From Sphingobacteriaceae bacterium (GTDB lineage: Bacteria > Bacteroidota > Bacteroidia > B-17B0 > Aurantibacillaceae), in assembly GCA_023251775.1 (NCBI GenBank), contig JAHEYC010000035.1, positions 1 to 33,382 of the forward strand: a DNA stretch of 33,382 nucleotides. The letters run 5' to 3'. Under the pieces are notes generated by a model. That model did no database searches. It saw only the letters and a program-made list of their open reading frames with translations, and had not been told where the DNA came from. Both the position numbers and the translations under genes were made by a program. Positions 10,901 to 19,474 of this stretch are shown in pieces (the stretch's first letter is position 1; each line of letters begins with the position of its first letter).

Positions 10901-11365
10901 GTTTGGAATATTATAAGGGCCTAACACTTGCGAACATGTGGTCACATCCCATGCAACAAGATTTGTTCCGTTCATGGTCCAGAATCGATTTTGATTATCA
11001 AAACAACCGTAAGCACTAGTGAATCCAAGATTGCAAACCATAGTAGTTCCTCCTACAGCATCCAAACGCATCAAATTATTTCCTTGTAAAAAATATAAAA
11101 AACCATCCTGTGAATTCGCGGCGAGCGCATTATGTTGTGCTGTGTTCATTGCAAACATAGTTGTAACAACAGGCGTTGCGGTATAATTACTAACATAAGC
11201 CAATGATCCGTTTGCACCTACACCTTGAAAAAAGTAAAGGCGCATACCATTATCACAAGGAAATGTGTTTTGCGAAAAAGATACGTTGGTAAAACCGATG
11301 CAAATAGCAAAAAGAATAAGACTCCGTTGTATTCCTTTCAAAAATCGTGATGCTGTCATGTTCAT
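7976..11365 (-). CDS. Large T9SS type B secreted protein: propeller-like N-terminus, Ig-like array, PKD, CHU_C
   Basis: This protein has 1129 residues with a signal peptide ending near SFSQ (residue 32). The N-terminal ~220 residues differ from those of the neighbours. There is no DUF7948 and no SBBP motif. Instead there is a propeller-like series (DGFLYFLQGNNLMRLD, FWTMNGTNLVAWD, NGYIYGIAG) similar in style to DUF6923/NHL-type surface proteins. From about residue 260 (ISIGNPFQLANPSYSIQPG-like) to the end it is closely similar to the other three giants: Cys-opening Ig-like units, PKD (FVPSPDHGFAPLLVTF) and the CHU_C sorting domain (residues 1037-1129). It is the first of a tight pair with the gene starting at 7966. 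The 264-bp gap upstream (11366-11629) has no gene and no promoter I can defend. Start choice: ATG at 11365, with a second ATG two codons on; either leaves an intact signal peptide. Confidence 0.92.
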   Translation of the reverse strand: MNMTASRFLKGIQRSLILFAICIGFTNVSFSQNTFPCDNGMRLYFFQGVGANGSLAYVSNYTATPVVTTMFAMNTAQHNALAANSQDGFLYFLQGNNLMRLDAVGGTTMVCNLGFTSAYGCFDNQNRFWTMNGTNLVAWDVTTCSQVLGPYNIPNTGGFIDIVYNIFDNHLYTQTHKITTAGVIVTSTITTYTPASTWGGVAMGLNGYIYGIAGAAASGTLGAINLATNTSFTVMNVIPGPTSGSSDAASFMCSANSSVAICNGAVTTVSIGNPFQLANPSYSIQPGATVQATPVFTVSPSTSTTYSLYVTGTNSVSQIVTYSVIATVSVNPTPTTNPIVMNGTCANPVTSSVNLNITFNPSGSPNYTCTWSPLPGTVTTVNSGTASGLVPGANNVTITTSAGCTTSVTFTVPPVPQPASFVIVNPSNDYTITCLNTNIVLTTSITNAVPLTFTWFPSCTGSVVGTSMNFSQPCTGQVIGTSPTGCQFVQTFTIYQNFTSPTIAITPTINNITCAGGSGCFTLTSNLGPNVTTNWFQVSGTNTIYVGAAQGTINVFCAGSPGVYWGESVNNLTGCKSTKSVQVTASVGVPIFTITSPTNFTIGCASKSITSMQVTTVITSPVLNVPVNYTFMIPPVTGTPTTFTTNPNLNNITVPGIYVIYVKDLTNNCISSQSISIIQNTFAPNVDFIQPLSILSCRDPSMVLNGISSNTNTTITWTVPAIPSNSINPTPNTTVTINPAVTNSSNNITAVGIYTVGAVDQNNMCSSSKTVQILQDIRLPKFTISALTNSVINCKNPDVVIVPIVTPTLAVALVPTYVWYPPVGSGIPGTQFNSTAPGTHTSICTSVVNGCTYSATYNVAIDVTPPAVGVSPEFTLDCATNPTVTLFPAITGTTTGFTYSWTVPPGALTSALSGSALTSNMTGNYFVTITNTLNGCVNQGDYSVIGGSIIADFVPSPDHGFAPLLVTFNNTSSTSTGATSIISTWGYGNGATTPTVYNTSPVSASYTASGTYTVYLKAQKGMCVDVRMKTIVVELPSKLEVPNVFTPNGDKVNDIFRLISSNLAEVYLIVYDRWGNKVYELTSDTGNFAWDGKTQYGKDCAEGTYFYIIKATGKDGQEYDLKGNVSLFR

Positions 11366-11629
11366 ACGTTTTAGTTAGTAAAAAAGGTATTCGGGGTCAA
11401 AATGAGTACCCCCTATTATCACAATATTAGTGCCAAGAATTGTTAAAACCAATGCCAAAACAGAGGCATTCTTCGAAGGACAAACAAGGTAAAAATGAGC
11501 AACTAAATAATGAGTTTAAATAAGGTTCGTAAAACACCTATGAACAGGGCTATACAGGTCATTGCTCCAAAATAAATTAATAAAATGAGTGCTTAAGATT
11601 TGAAAGGCAAAACAGAAGTTTTTATGCTT

Positions 11630-14600
11630 TTATCTGAACAAACTTACATTGCCCTTGGTTTCATATTCCACGCCATCCTTGCCCGTGGCTTTTATCACAT
11701 AAAAATAAGCACCGTCGGCGCAGTTTCTTCCGGTTTGATCTTTCCCATCCCAACCAAAATTGCCTGTTTCGCTTGTAAGTTCATACACCATTCTTCCCCA
11801 GCGATCATAAATTCCAATGTAGACTTCTTTTAAACTGCTACCAATTAAACGGAAAATATCATTTGATCCATCACCATTTGGAGTAAATACATTTGGAATT
11901 TCCATTTTCGAACGGATCTCCACTTGAATTATTTTTGTTATTTGATCGGTACAAGTTCCTTTTTTCACCAGCAATATCACACTATAGGTTCCGGGTGCGG
12001 AATACGTTGCAGAAGTGAGAACATTATTTGGAATATTCTTATAAATATCACCATTACCAAAGCCCCAAGTAGAAGTTATACTCGTGTTTCCTGTACTTGT
12101 TGAACTTGTGTTTGTGAATGTAACACTCAGTGGCGCGTAACCAAACATTGGTTCTGCAATAAAATTAGCTTTTATTCCACCTTCGTTTACTTGAAACATT
12201 CCTTGAGATGAACATCCATTAATAGTATTTGTAATTGAAATAAAATAATTACCAATAATATTGCTGGTTAAATTCAAAGCGTTGAGATTGGATGTGAGTG
12301 CTCCTGCAGGAACTGTCCATGTATAAGTTAATCCCACAGTTGAACCGGTAATGGTAGGCGTAATTAATACCGTAGGATTTGTATTGCAATCAAGAATAAA
12401 TGGCAGAGAAAATTCAAGAGCCGGTGGTACAAGATCACTCGCTACATTATACGTTGCAGAATAGGTACAACCATTTACCACCGAAGTAGAAATTGCAGTA
12501 TGAGTTCCTGCCGCGGTTGAATTGAATTGAGTTCCCGGCAAGGCGTTCCCTACAGGAGGAAACCAAACATACGTTGGAACTAAAGCAACAGCAAGTGTTG
12601 GCGTTACAATTGGGACAATAACAACATCGGCATTTTTACAATTTATAACTGAATTAGTAAGTGCGCTTATAGTGAATTTCGGTAAACGCACATCTTGAAT
12701 GATCTGAACCATTTTTGTGGCGCTACATAAATTATTATTATCAACTGCACCAACGGTCCATGTTCCAAGTAAAGTTAGAACATCAGAAGCGCCGGTTAAA
12801 GTTGTATTTATGACAACTGTTGCATTAGCAGTTGGATTTATTGAATTGGATGGAATTGCAGGAACTGTCCACGTGATGGTTGTATTTGTATTACTACTTA
12901 TTCCATTCAATACCATACTCGGATCTCTACAGCTCAAAATACTTAAGGGCTGAATGAAATTTACGTTTGGTACAATTGTGTTTTGGATGATACTAATGGA
13001 TTGCGAAGAGATGCAATTATTTGTAAGATCCTTTACATAGATCACATAAGTTCCGGGGACAGTGATATTATTTAAATTCGGATTTGTAGTAAATGTTGTT
13101 GGTGTAGAAGTTACCGGCGGGATCATGAATGTATAATTTACCGGAACGTTTGGTACAGGCGATGTAATTACTGTTGTTACTTGCATGCTAGTAATACTTT
13201 TGCTTGAACAACCGATCGTAAAATTAGTTGGGCTTGTGATCGTGAAAATTGGAACGCCAACCGATGCAGAGACTTGAACTGATTTGGTAGATCTACATCC
13301 CGTTAAATTATAAACCGATTCTCCCCAATAAATACCCGGCTGGCCAGGACAGAAAATGTTTAGTGTTCCTTGAGCAGCTCCAACATAAACTGTGTTTGAT
13401 CCTGATACTTGAAACCAATTTGTTGTAACATTTGGTCCCAAATTACTTGTTAGTGTAAAACATCCACTTCCACCCGCGCACGTAATATTATTTACGGTTG
13501 GTGTGATAACAATTGTTGGTGAAGTAAGATTTTGGTAAACGGTAAATGTTTGAACAAATTGACATCCTGTAGAACTCGTTCCGATCACTTGTCCTGTACA
13601 CGCTTGATTAAAATTCATACTTGTGCCAACAACAGAGCCGGTGCAGCTTGGGAACCATGTATAAGTTAACTGAACACCATTAGTGATACTTGTAGTTAAC
13701 GCTACATTTGGATTTAAGCATGTAACTGTATAATCATTACTTGGATTTACAATAACAAAACTTGCCGGTTGAGGAATTGGAGGTACATTAAAACTAAACG
13801 AAGTAACACATCCATCGGAAGTTGTAACTGTAACGTTATTTATTCCAGGAACTAATCCTGATGCTGTTCCGCTATTTACAACAGTTACCGTGCTTGGCAA
13901 AGGACTCCAGCTCACTGTATAATTAGGACTTCCACTTGGATTAAATGAGATATTAAGATTTACGCTACTTGTTATAGGATTAGCACAAGTACCATTAATA
14001 ACACTTGGTGAAACAACAGGACCGGGAAGTAATGTAACAGTTACCATTGCTGATTGCGTAATTACAACACTATTCACATTTACTCCGGAAACGATCAAGG
14101 TATAAGTAGTATTTACTGTTGGGCTAACAACAAAAGATGGATTTACTTGAACAACAGGACCAGGTAATAGAGTGTAAACTGCTGCCGCTAAACAGTTTTG
14201 ACCATTAATGCTAATGGTTGCATTAGCCCCTGGACAAACAGAGGTAGTATAATTTGAAGGAACTCCTGTAGATGCAAATTTTGCAATAAAGCAATCATCA
14301 CCACCACCATTATTAATTGAATTATAAAATGCACCACCACCTGGATTTACTACAGGATAAGCCGTTGAATTAGTTGACCATTCTCCGGAGAGATAAAAAT
14401 TTCCATTATTGTCAACTGTAGTTGACTCACGAAAATCGCCTCCTACTCCACCAAAATAAGTTCCCCAGATCTGTGTGCCGTTATTTGCGAACTTAGTTAA
14501 AAATTGATCGTTAAACCCACCACTAAAAGTAGGATTATAATAACATGTACTGCAAGCGTTCAGCAATGGCATTACATTAGAGGTAGTGTAAAAACAAATA

Positions 14601-16501
14601 TAAATATTGTTACATAGATCAACTACTAAGTTATCATTCGCAAAAATACCTTCACTTCCGGGACCTCCAAAGTATGTAGACCAAAGACGCAGGCCTAAAT
14701 TATTGAACTTAATAATAAATCCATCATTACCTCCTGCAATAGTTGCTTGAAAAAATGTTCCAGCATTCAATAGCGGGAAATTCGTAGAACCTGTTACTCC
14801 TGATATAAATACATTTCCGTTTGAATCGCAATCAATTGAATTTGCAATATCCGAAGAGCTGCCTCCATAATAAGTAGCCCATAAACGATTTCCAAGATTG
14901 TCGAATTTTACGATGCAAGCTTCATTATTACCTGTATTTGTTGCTTGAAAAAAAGTAGCAGCGTTTTGCGTTGGAAAACCTAGAGAACTTGTTTGGCCTG
15001 TAAGAAACAAATTGCCATTATTATCTAACGTAAGTGCATTGAACTGATCTGTTAGTTCACCGCCATAATAAGTAGCCCATATACGATTTCCAATATTATC
15101 AAATTTCAAAATAAACGCATCGCTGGTTCCGTTTATGGCGCCTTGATAAAATGTACCTGAATTTAGTGTAGGAAAATTAGCTGACGAAGTACTGCCGCAA
15201 ACAAAAAGCTTTCCTGTTGCATCAACTCCAATTGAAGAGCCTTGATCTTGTGATACTCCTCCGTAAAATGTAGCCCAAAGTCGATTTCCTGAATTGTCAA
15301 ACTTTAGAATAAATGCATCAGATGAACCTCCCATTGTTCCTTGGAAAAAGGTGCCTGAGTTTTGTATCGGAAAATCGAATGAATTTGTAAGGCCTGTTAC
15401 AAATAAATTGCCGTTAGCATCGCAAACAGCACTGTATCCCATATCGCTGCTACTACCGCCATAGAATGTTGACCAAACCATTGCACCGGTAGCACTAAAT
15501 TTTGTTATGAAAAGATCGGTTCCGCCATTTATAGAGCCTTGAAAATAAGTACTATTATTTTGTAAGGGATAATTTACAGATATTAAATAACCGGTTGTAT
15601 AAACATTTCCGGCAGCGTCGTTGGTTAGAGTTAAAGGTCCTTCAAAACTTGATCCGCCAAAAAAAGTAGCCCATGTTAATTGTGGATCTATGATTAGATC
15701 AGATGTCCTCGAAGATAATTCTGTTCCCGAAAGATCAAATACAATAGAGGTTTCATAACCTTCATCTTCGTTATTTTCTATTTTCCTTTGATAATTTAAT
15801 TTGAATTCGCTTGGAATTTTAATATCGCTCAAAAAACTGATTGGAGCATTCTCCTTTATTTTTCCAAGAGTAGTGCTTATCTCAATTTCACCGTTCGCAT
15901 TCAGAAAAATAGGTTTTTTAGAAATGTAAACAAGCTCAATATCTTTTGGATTTGCATTTGGATGCACAACAAAATCGTACTTTACACCTTTTTCGTTGTT
16001 ATTATACAATACCCAATCAATTCCGGGATAAATTTCTTTGATAGTTATCTTTTCGTAATCATAAACCTGTCCTACTCCATTCGGGATATGCCCATTAAAA
16101 AACTGTTTAAAATAAGTAGACGCGCCCTCCTTAATTATATTTTCTTTTTTGATGTTAGCACCTTTGAGCAAAACATCAACTCTATTCCATTCTATCTCTA
16201 TATTCTCATCATCAAATCCGCCAAAATTTTCTTTAACGCCTTTTTCCTTTTCTTCTTCTTCGCCTTTAAAAAGCATATAGGTCAAACCCTTTTCGGTGAT
16301 GAACATATTTAAACCCGGACTTTCGGCTTTAAATAAAACAAACGGAACTGGATCTCCGTTTAAGTCAACCATCTGTCCTTTATTCTCGGTAAAAAAATTT
16401 GGTATTCTTGGAGCATTAGAAATTCCAGGTTTTTCGCCGGCATTGGCCGAAACAAAAATGAAGCAAAGGAATAAAATGAAGATATTTCTAAGGCCGATCA
16501 T
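11630..16501 (-). CDS. Giant T9SS type B secreted protein: DUF7948, seven SBBP repeats, Ig-like array, PKD, CHU_C
   Basis: This protein has 1623 residues. A signal peptide (FILFLCFIFVSANAG, cleaved near residue 22) is followed by DUF7948 (FTENKGQMVDL, YPGIDWVLYN, KYDFVVHPNANPKDIEL). It contains seven SBBP units (WATFFGG, WSTFYGG, WATFYGG, two WATYYGG, WSTYFGG, WGTYFGG), each with GN-[VLF]-[FY] strands and N-x-G-T-F-[FY]-Q-x-x-x-x-G. The Ig-like array shared with the neighbours follows, then PKD (ANFIAEPMFGYAPLSVTF) and CHU_C (VPNVFTPNGDGSNDIF, YDRWGRMVYEL; about residues 1531-1623). Where propeller meets Ig array, its sequence (YTLLPGPVVQVNPSF) diverges from the SYSIQP version in the other three, so the module joint differs. 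It is the most upstream of the four giants on the minus strand, separated from lysA by an inverted repeat. Probably a surface adhesin or matrix protein; ligand unknown. Confidence 0.93.
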   Translation of the reverse strand: MIGLRNIFILFLCFIFVSANAGEKPGISNAPRIPNFFTENKGQMVDLNGDPVPFVLFKAESPGLNMFITEKGLTYMLFKGEEEEKEKGVKENFGGFDDENIEIEWNRVDVLLKGANIKKENIIKEGASTYFKQFFNGHIPNGVGQVYDYEKITIKEIYPGIDWVLYNNNEKGVKYDFVVHPNANPKDIELVYISKKPIFLNANGEIEISTTLGKIKENAPISFLSDIKIPSEFKLNYQRKIENNEDEGYETSIVFDLSGTELSSRTSDLIIDPQLTWATFFGGSSFEGPLTLTNDAAGNVYTTGYLISVNYPLQNNSTYFQGSINGGTDLFITKFSATGAMVWSTFYGGSSSDMGYSAVCDANGNLFVTGLTNSFDFPIQNSGTFFQGTMGGSSDAFILKFDNSGNRLWATFYGGVSQDQGSSIGVDATGKLFVCGSTSSANFPTLNSGTFYQGAINGTSDAFILKFDNIGNRIWATYYGGELTDQFNALTLDNNGNLFLTGQTSSLGFPTQNAATFFQATNTGNNEACIVKFDNLGNRLWATYYGGSSSDIANSIDCDSNGNVFISGVTGSTNFPLLNAGTFFQATIAGGNDGFIIKFNNLGLRLWSTYFGGPGSEGIFANDNLVVDLCNNIYICFYTTSNVMPLLNACSTCYYNPTFSGGFNDQFLTKFANNGTQIWGTYFGGVGGDFRESTTVDNNGNFYLSGEWSTNSTAYPVVNPGGGAFYNSINNGGGDDCFIAKFASTGVPSNYTTSVCPGANATISINGQNCLAAAVYTLLPGPVVQVNPSFVVSPTVNTTYTLIVSGVNVNSVVITQSAMVTVTLLPGPVVSPSVINGTCANPITSSVNLNISFNPSGSPNYTVSWSPLPSTVTVVNSGTASGLVPGINNVTVTTSDGCVTSFSFNVPPIPQPASFVIVNPSNDYTVTCLNPNVALTTSITNGVQLTYTWFPSCTGSVVGTSMNFNQACTGQVIGTSSTGCQFVQTFTVYQNLTSPTIVITPTVNNITCAGGSGCFTLTSNLGPNVTTNWFQVSGSNTVYVGAAQGTLNIFCPGQPGIYWGESVYNLTGCRSTKSVQVSASVGVPIFTITSPTNFTIGCSSKSITSMQVTTVITSPVPNVPVNYTFMIPPVTSTPTTFTTNPNLNNITVPGTYVIYVKDLTNNCISSQSISIIQNTIVPNVNFIQPLSILSCRDPSMVLNGISSNTNTTITWTVPAIPSNSINPTANATVVINTTLTGASDVLTLLGTWTVGAVDNNNLCSATKMVQIIQDVRLPKFTISALTNSVINCKNADVVIVPIVTPTLAVALVPTYVWFPPVGNALPGTQFNSTAAGTHTAISTSVVNGCTYSATYNVASDLVPPALEFSLPFILDCNTNPTVLITPTITGSTVGLTYTWTVPAGALTSNLNALNLTSNIIGNYFISITNTINGCSSQGMFQVNEGGIKANFIAEPMFGYAPLSVTFTNTSSTSTGNTSITSTWGFGNGDIYKNIPNNVLTSATYSAPGTYSVILLVKKGTCTDQITKIIQVEIRSKMEIPNVFTPNGDGSNDIFRLIGSSLKEVYIGIYDRWGRMVYELTSETGNFGWDGKDQTGRNCADGAYFYVIKATGKDGVEYETKGNVSLFR

Positions 16502-16583
16502 AAGTAAATATAAACAAAATAATCTTTCTTTAAAATAATACTAATGAGCTCTTAATTCAGCTCCGTTGCCTACCCGCTTTAAA

Positions 16584-16728
16584 GCCACGAATTGCACTAA
16601 TTTTCACTAATCTGTGTGTGTCAAGCGATCAAATTACACTAATCTGTGCTTGCTAACTAGATCTAGTAACACATAGTTTGTGAAATTTTTGTAAACCCAG
16701 ATTAGTGAAAATTCGTGAAATTCGTGGC
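16584..16728. repeat. 31-bp imperfect inverted repeat with internal palindrome
   Basis: Arm 1 is 16584-16614 (begins GCCACGAATTGCAC, ends CACTAATCTG). Arm 2 is 16698-16728 (begins CAGATTAGTG, ends AAATTCGTGGC). They are inverted copies with 2 mismatches in 31. Between them lie a further partial copy of the arm end (CACTAATCTGTG, 16637-16648) and a perfect 12-bp palindrome ACTAGATCTAGT (16656-16667). Arm 2 ends on the first base of the lysA stop codon. The shape fits a small non-autonomous mobile repeat or a transcript-end hairpin. Which one is not shown. Confidence 0.75.
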
Positions 16729-17885
16729 TATTTTAACTCGTCCGAATAGATCACATGAGGGTCGGTGCGCAAATTGTAATGACTAGCCATTACTTCTCCG
16801 TAAGCCCCTGCGCTGCGAATAGCAATAAGATCGCCTCGTTTTGTTTCGGATAATAAAACTGCTTTTCCAAAACAATCGCTGCTTTCGCAAATTGGTCCTA
16901 CCACATCGTATTTTACGAAAGGCTGAGATGAATTTGAAATATTTTCGATCTTATGATAGGCTTGGTACAAAGCCGGACGGATTAATTCCGTCATGCCGGC
17001 ATCTAATATTGCAAAATTTGTAGCTATTCCCGTTTTGATATAAAGAACTTTACTAATTAAACTTCCACATTGTCCTACAAAAGCACGGCCCAATTCAAAA
17101 TGTACTTGTTGAGTAGGTTTTAATTCCAAGAACTGTTTGAATACATTAAAGAAAGATCCAAAATCTACAATAGCCTCCGAATCGGGTTGATGGTAATTAA
17201 TTCCTAAACCACCGCCTACATTAATGTTCGGTAATAAATATCCTTTTTCAATGAACCATTTATTTATCTCATTCACACGTTGACATAAATTTCTAAATGG
17301 GGTTAAACTTCCAATTTGAGAACCAATATGAAAATGTAAACCGATCAATTCAATATTTGGTAATTGTTTTATTAAAGCTAATACGTCGTCAAATTCGTAT
17401 GGATTAATACCAAATTTATTTTCTTCTAAACCTGTTGTAATATATTTATGCGTATGTGCATCCACATTTGGATTGATACGTAAAGCTATTCTAGCTTTTT
17501 TCTTTTTTGCTTTGGCTAATTCGTTTATAACGGTAAGTTCGGCTTTGCTTTCTGCATTAAAACAAAAAATATCTTTGTCTAAGGCGAAATTTATTTCCGC
17601 ATCACTCTTCCCTACTCCGGCAAAAACAATATCTGCAGGTTTAAATCCGCATAAATATGCGCGTTTAACTTCATTGCCACTTACGCAATCTGCTCCAAAG
17701 CCAGCTTCGCGAATTAATTTGAGAATTTTTGTATTTGAATTTGCTTTTAGAGCGTAATGAATATGATATTCCTTAGGTGCTGCTTTTTTTACAGCGTCTA
17801 ATGTTTTTTTGAGAAGATCAATATCGTAATAGTAAAAAGGAGTTTCTTTTGTACTAAACTGATCTAGTTGTTTTTTTGTGAACAT
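16728..17885 (-). CDS. lysA: Diaminopimelate decarboxylase
   Basis: This enzyme decarboxylates meso-diaminopimelate to L-lysine, the last step of lysine synthesis, in the cytoplasm. The 385-residue protein shows the fold-type III PLP enzyme signatures. These are the PLP lysine in HYALKANSN (Lys47), LHFHIGSQ (183-190), the phosphate-binding GGG (224-226), ELGRAF (264-269), DAGMTELIRPALY (295-307), the active-site CESSD (Cys333) and AGAYGEVMASHYN near the end. The length is slightly short of the usual ~400-420 but no motif is missing. It starts 11 bp after the lysC stop, so lysC-lysA is a likely operon giving the first and last steps of the lysine branch. Its stop codon overlaps an inverted-repeat arm. 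Confidence 0.96.
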   Translation of the reverse strand: MFTKKQLDQFSTKETPFYYYDIDLLKKTLDAVKKAAPKEYHIHYALKANSNTKILKLIREAGFGADCVSGNEVKRAYLCGFKPADIVFAGVGKSDAEINFALDKDIFCFNAESKAELTVINELAKAKKKKARIALRINPNVDAHTHKYITTGLEENKFGINPYEFDDVLALIKQLPNIELIGLHFHIGSQIGSLTPFRNLCQRVNEINKWFIEKGYLLPNINVGGGLGINYHQPDSEAIVDFGSFFNVFKQFLELKPTQQVHFELGRAFVGQCGSLISKVLYIKTGIATNFAILDAGMTELIRPALYQAYHKIENISNSSQPFVKYDVVGPICESSDCFGKAVLLSETKRGDLIAIRSAGAYGEVMASHYNLRTDPHVIYSDELK

Positions 17886-17896
17886 ATCCGATCGGT

Positions 17897-19213
17897 TTAA
17901 TAATTAAAAATTCCTTTGTTCAAAGCCATCATAGCCTCTTTCTTTTTATCGGCATTTACCAATACCGAAATGTTGTTTGCGCTTCCGCCATAAGAGACCA
18001 TCCGCAATGGAATATCTTTTAAAGCTTCCATCACTTTAAATCCATAACCTTGTTTTTCTTTTGATAGATTTCCTACAATACAAATAATAGCTTGATCTTT
18101 TTCTACTTCTACAACTGCAATTTCCCTTAGCTCTTTTAAGATCTCATCCAAATTTTTATCATTATCAATAGTTAAGGATACTGCCACCTCACTGGTGGTG
18201 ATCATGTCAATGGATGTTTTGAAACGTTCAAATATTTCGAATACTGCACGCAAAAAACCATGAGCTAAAAGCATTCGATCACTTTTGATATTAATAGCGG
18301 TAATTCCATCCTTTGCAGCAATGGCTTTAATTCCTTCTTTGGAATCTACATTAGCAATTAATGTTCCTTCCGCTTCGGGTTGCATAGTGTTCTTTAAGCG
18401 AACAGGAATATTTCTCTTTTGCGCAGGTAAAATGCAGGTTGGATGTAAAATTTTTGCTCCGAAGTACGCTAACTCAGCTGCTTCATCAAAACTTAATTCT
18501 TTAATAGGATGCGTTTTATTTACAATGCGCGGATCGTTATTGTGCATGCCATCAATATCGGTCCAAATTTGAACTTCTTCGCTGCGAATGGCCGCGCCAA
18601 CAATAGAAGCCGTATAATCGCTTCCGCCACGTTTTAAATTATCAATTTCTCCAAAAGCATTGCGACAAATATAACCTTGAGTAATAAATAAATTAGCACC
18701 CGGATATTTTTTTAATTCCGCCGTTAAATTTGTTTCTACATAAGCCATATCGGGCTCATCATTAGCGTCAATTCGCATAAAATTCAACGCGGGCAATAAA
18801 ACAGAGTTCACACCAATTTCTTGCAAATAAAAATGGAACATGGCAGTACTCAACAATTCTCCTTGGGCCAAAATGGCTTTTTCTTCATTGGCCGTGAACA
18901 TATCCAAGGTAAAATTTTTGATATACTCAAAATGATTATGGATAAGGTCTTTTGCTTTTGCTAATGACTCTTGTTTAGAATACAATTCTGAAATTTCTTT
19001 TTCGTACTTGGTCTTTAATTTTGAAATTAATTCGTTGGCTAGTACTGCATTTTTTGAGTACAAAGCATTATTTATTTCCACTAGCGAATTTGTAGTTCCG
19101 CTCATAGCACTTAATACCACAATTTTTGGTGTAGTATTCACCACCAATTTTGTGAGGTCTTTTATTCGTTGGGCGCTTCCTACACTGGTTCCGCCAAATT
19201 TTTGGATCAACAT
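17897..19213 (-). CDS. lysC: Aspartate kinase (monofunctional, two ACT domains)
   Basis: This enzyme phosphorylates L-aspartate with ATP, the committed step to lysine, threonine and methionine. The 438-residue protein opens with the KFGGTSVGS signature (5-13). It carries the kinase motifs TQGYICRN (178-185), GGSDYTA (196-202), WTDIDGMHNNDPR (217-229) and AYFGAKILHP (249-258). Two ACT regulatory domains follow, at about 303-368 and 374-436 (second: SYGGSANNISVLV). They suggest feedback control by an end product; lysine is likely given the lysA partner, but this is inference. No homoserine dehydrogenase domain is fused. The ATG at 19213 puts the FGGTSVG motif at the normal distance from the N-terminus. 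It is transcribed divergently from the VCBS gene across a 261-bp gap. Confidence 0.95.
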   Translation of the reverse strand: MLIQKFGGTSVGSAQRIKDLTKLVVNTTPKIVVLSAMSGTTNSLVEINNALYSKNAVLANELISKLKTKYEKEISELYSKQESLAKAKDLIHNHFEYIKNFTLDMFTANEEKAILAQGELLSTAMFHFYLQEIGVNSVLLPALNFMRIDANDEPDMAYVETNLTAELKKYPGANLFITQGYICRNAFGEIDNLKRGGSDYTASIVGAAIRSEEVQIWTDIDGMHNNDPRIVNKTHPIKELSFDEAAELAYFGAKILHPTCILPAQKRNIPVRLKNTMQPEAEGTLIANVDSKEGIKAIAAKDGITAINIKSDRMLLAHGFLRAVFEIFERFKTSIDMITTSEVAVSLTIDNDKNLDEILKELREIAVVEVEKDQAIICIVGNLSKEKQGYGFKVMEALKDIPLRMVSYGGSANNISVLVNADKKKEAMMALNKGIFNY

Positions 19214-19474
19214 ATATTATACAATTTCACTCGTTTTTGGGTGGGCTAAATTAAACTTTTATTCGGTTTTAAAATGAGTTTTTTATTAAGAAAAGGAGCA
19301 CATAGCCCCAAGGAACATTACATACGGCTTGGCAGCCATTTACACTTGGATTTTATAGTAAGCATGTGTTTCATTCGAGGGAATAAAGGAAATAAATTTC
19401 AACGAAATTGCAAAACTCGACTTTGTTTTAACAATAACTGGGATTTTTGGCATAGTAGTTGTAGATTAATAAGA

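Noticed and set aside
3237-16538. Several 60-116-codon plus-strand and minus-strand frames inside the giant genes
   Set aside because: They lie within long, clearly coding frames and reflect the repetitive composition; no domain or start signal supports them.
19274-19474. 67-codon N-terminal extension of the VCBS-repeat gene
   Set aside because: The extension is Cys/Arg-rich and unlike a protein start, and a complete signal peptide begins at the ATG at 19475.
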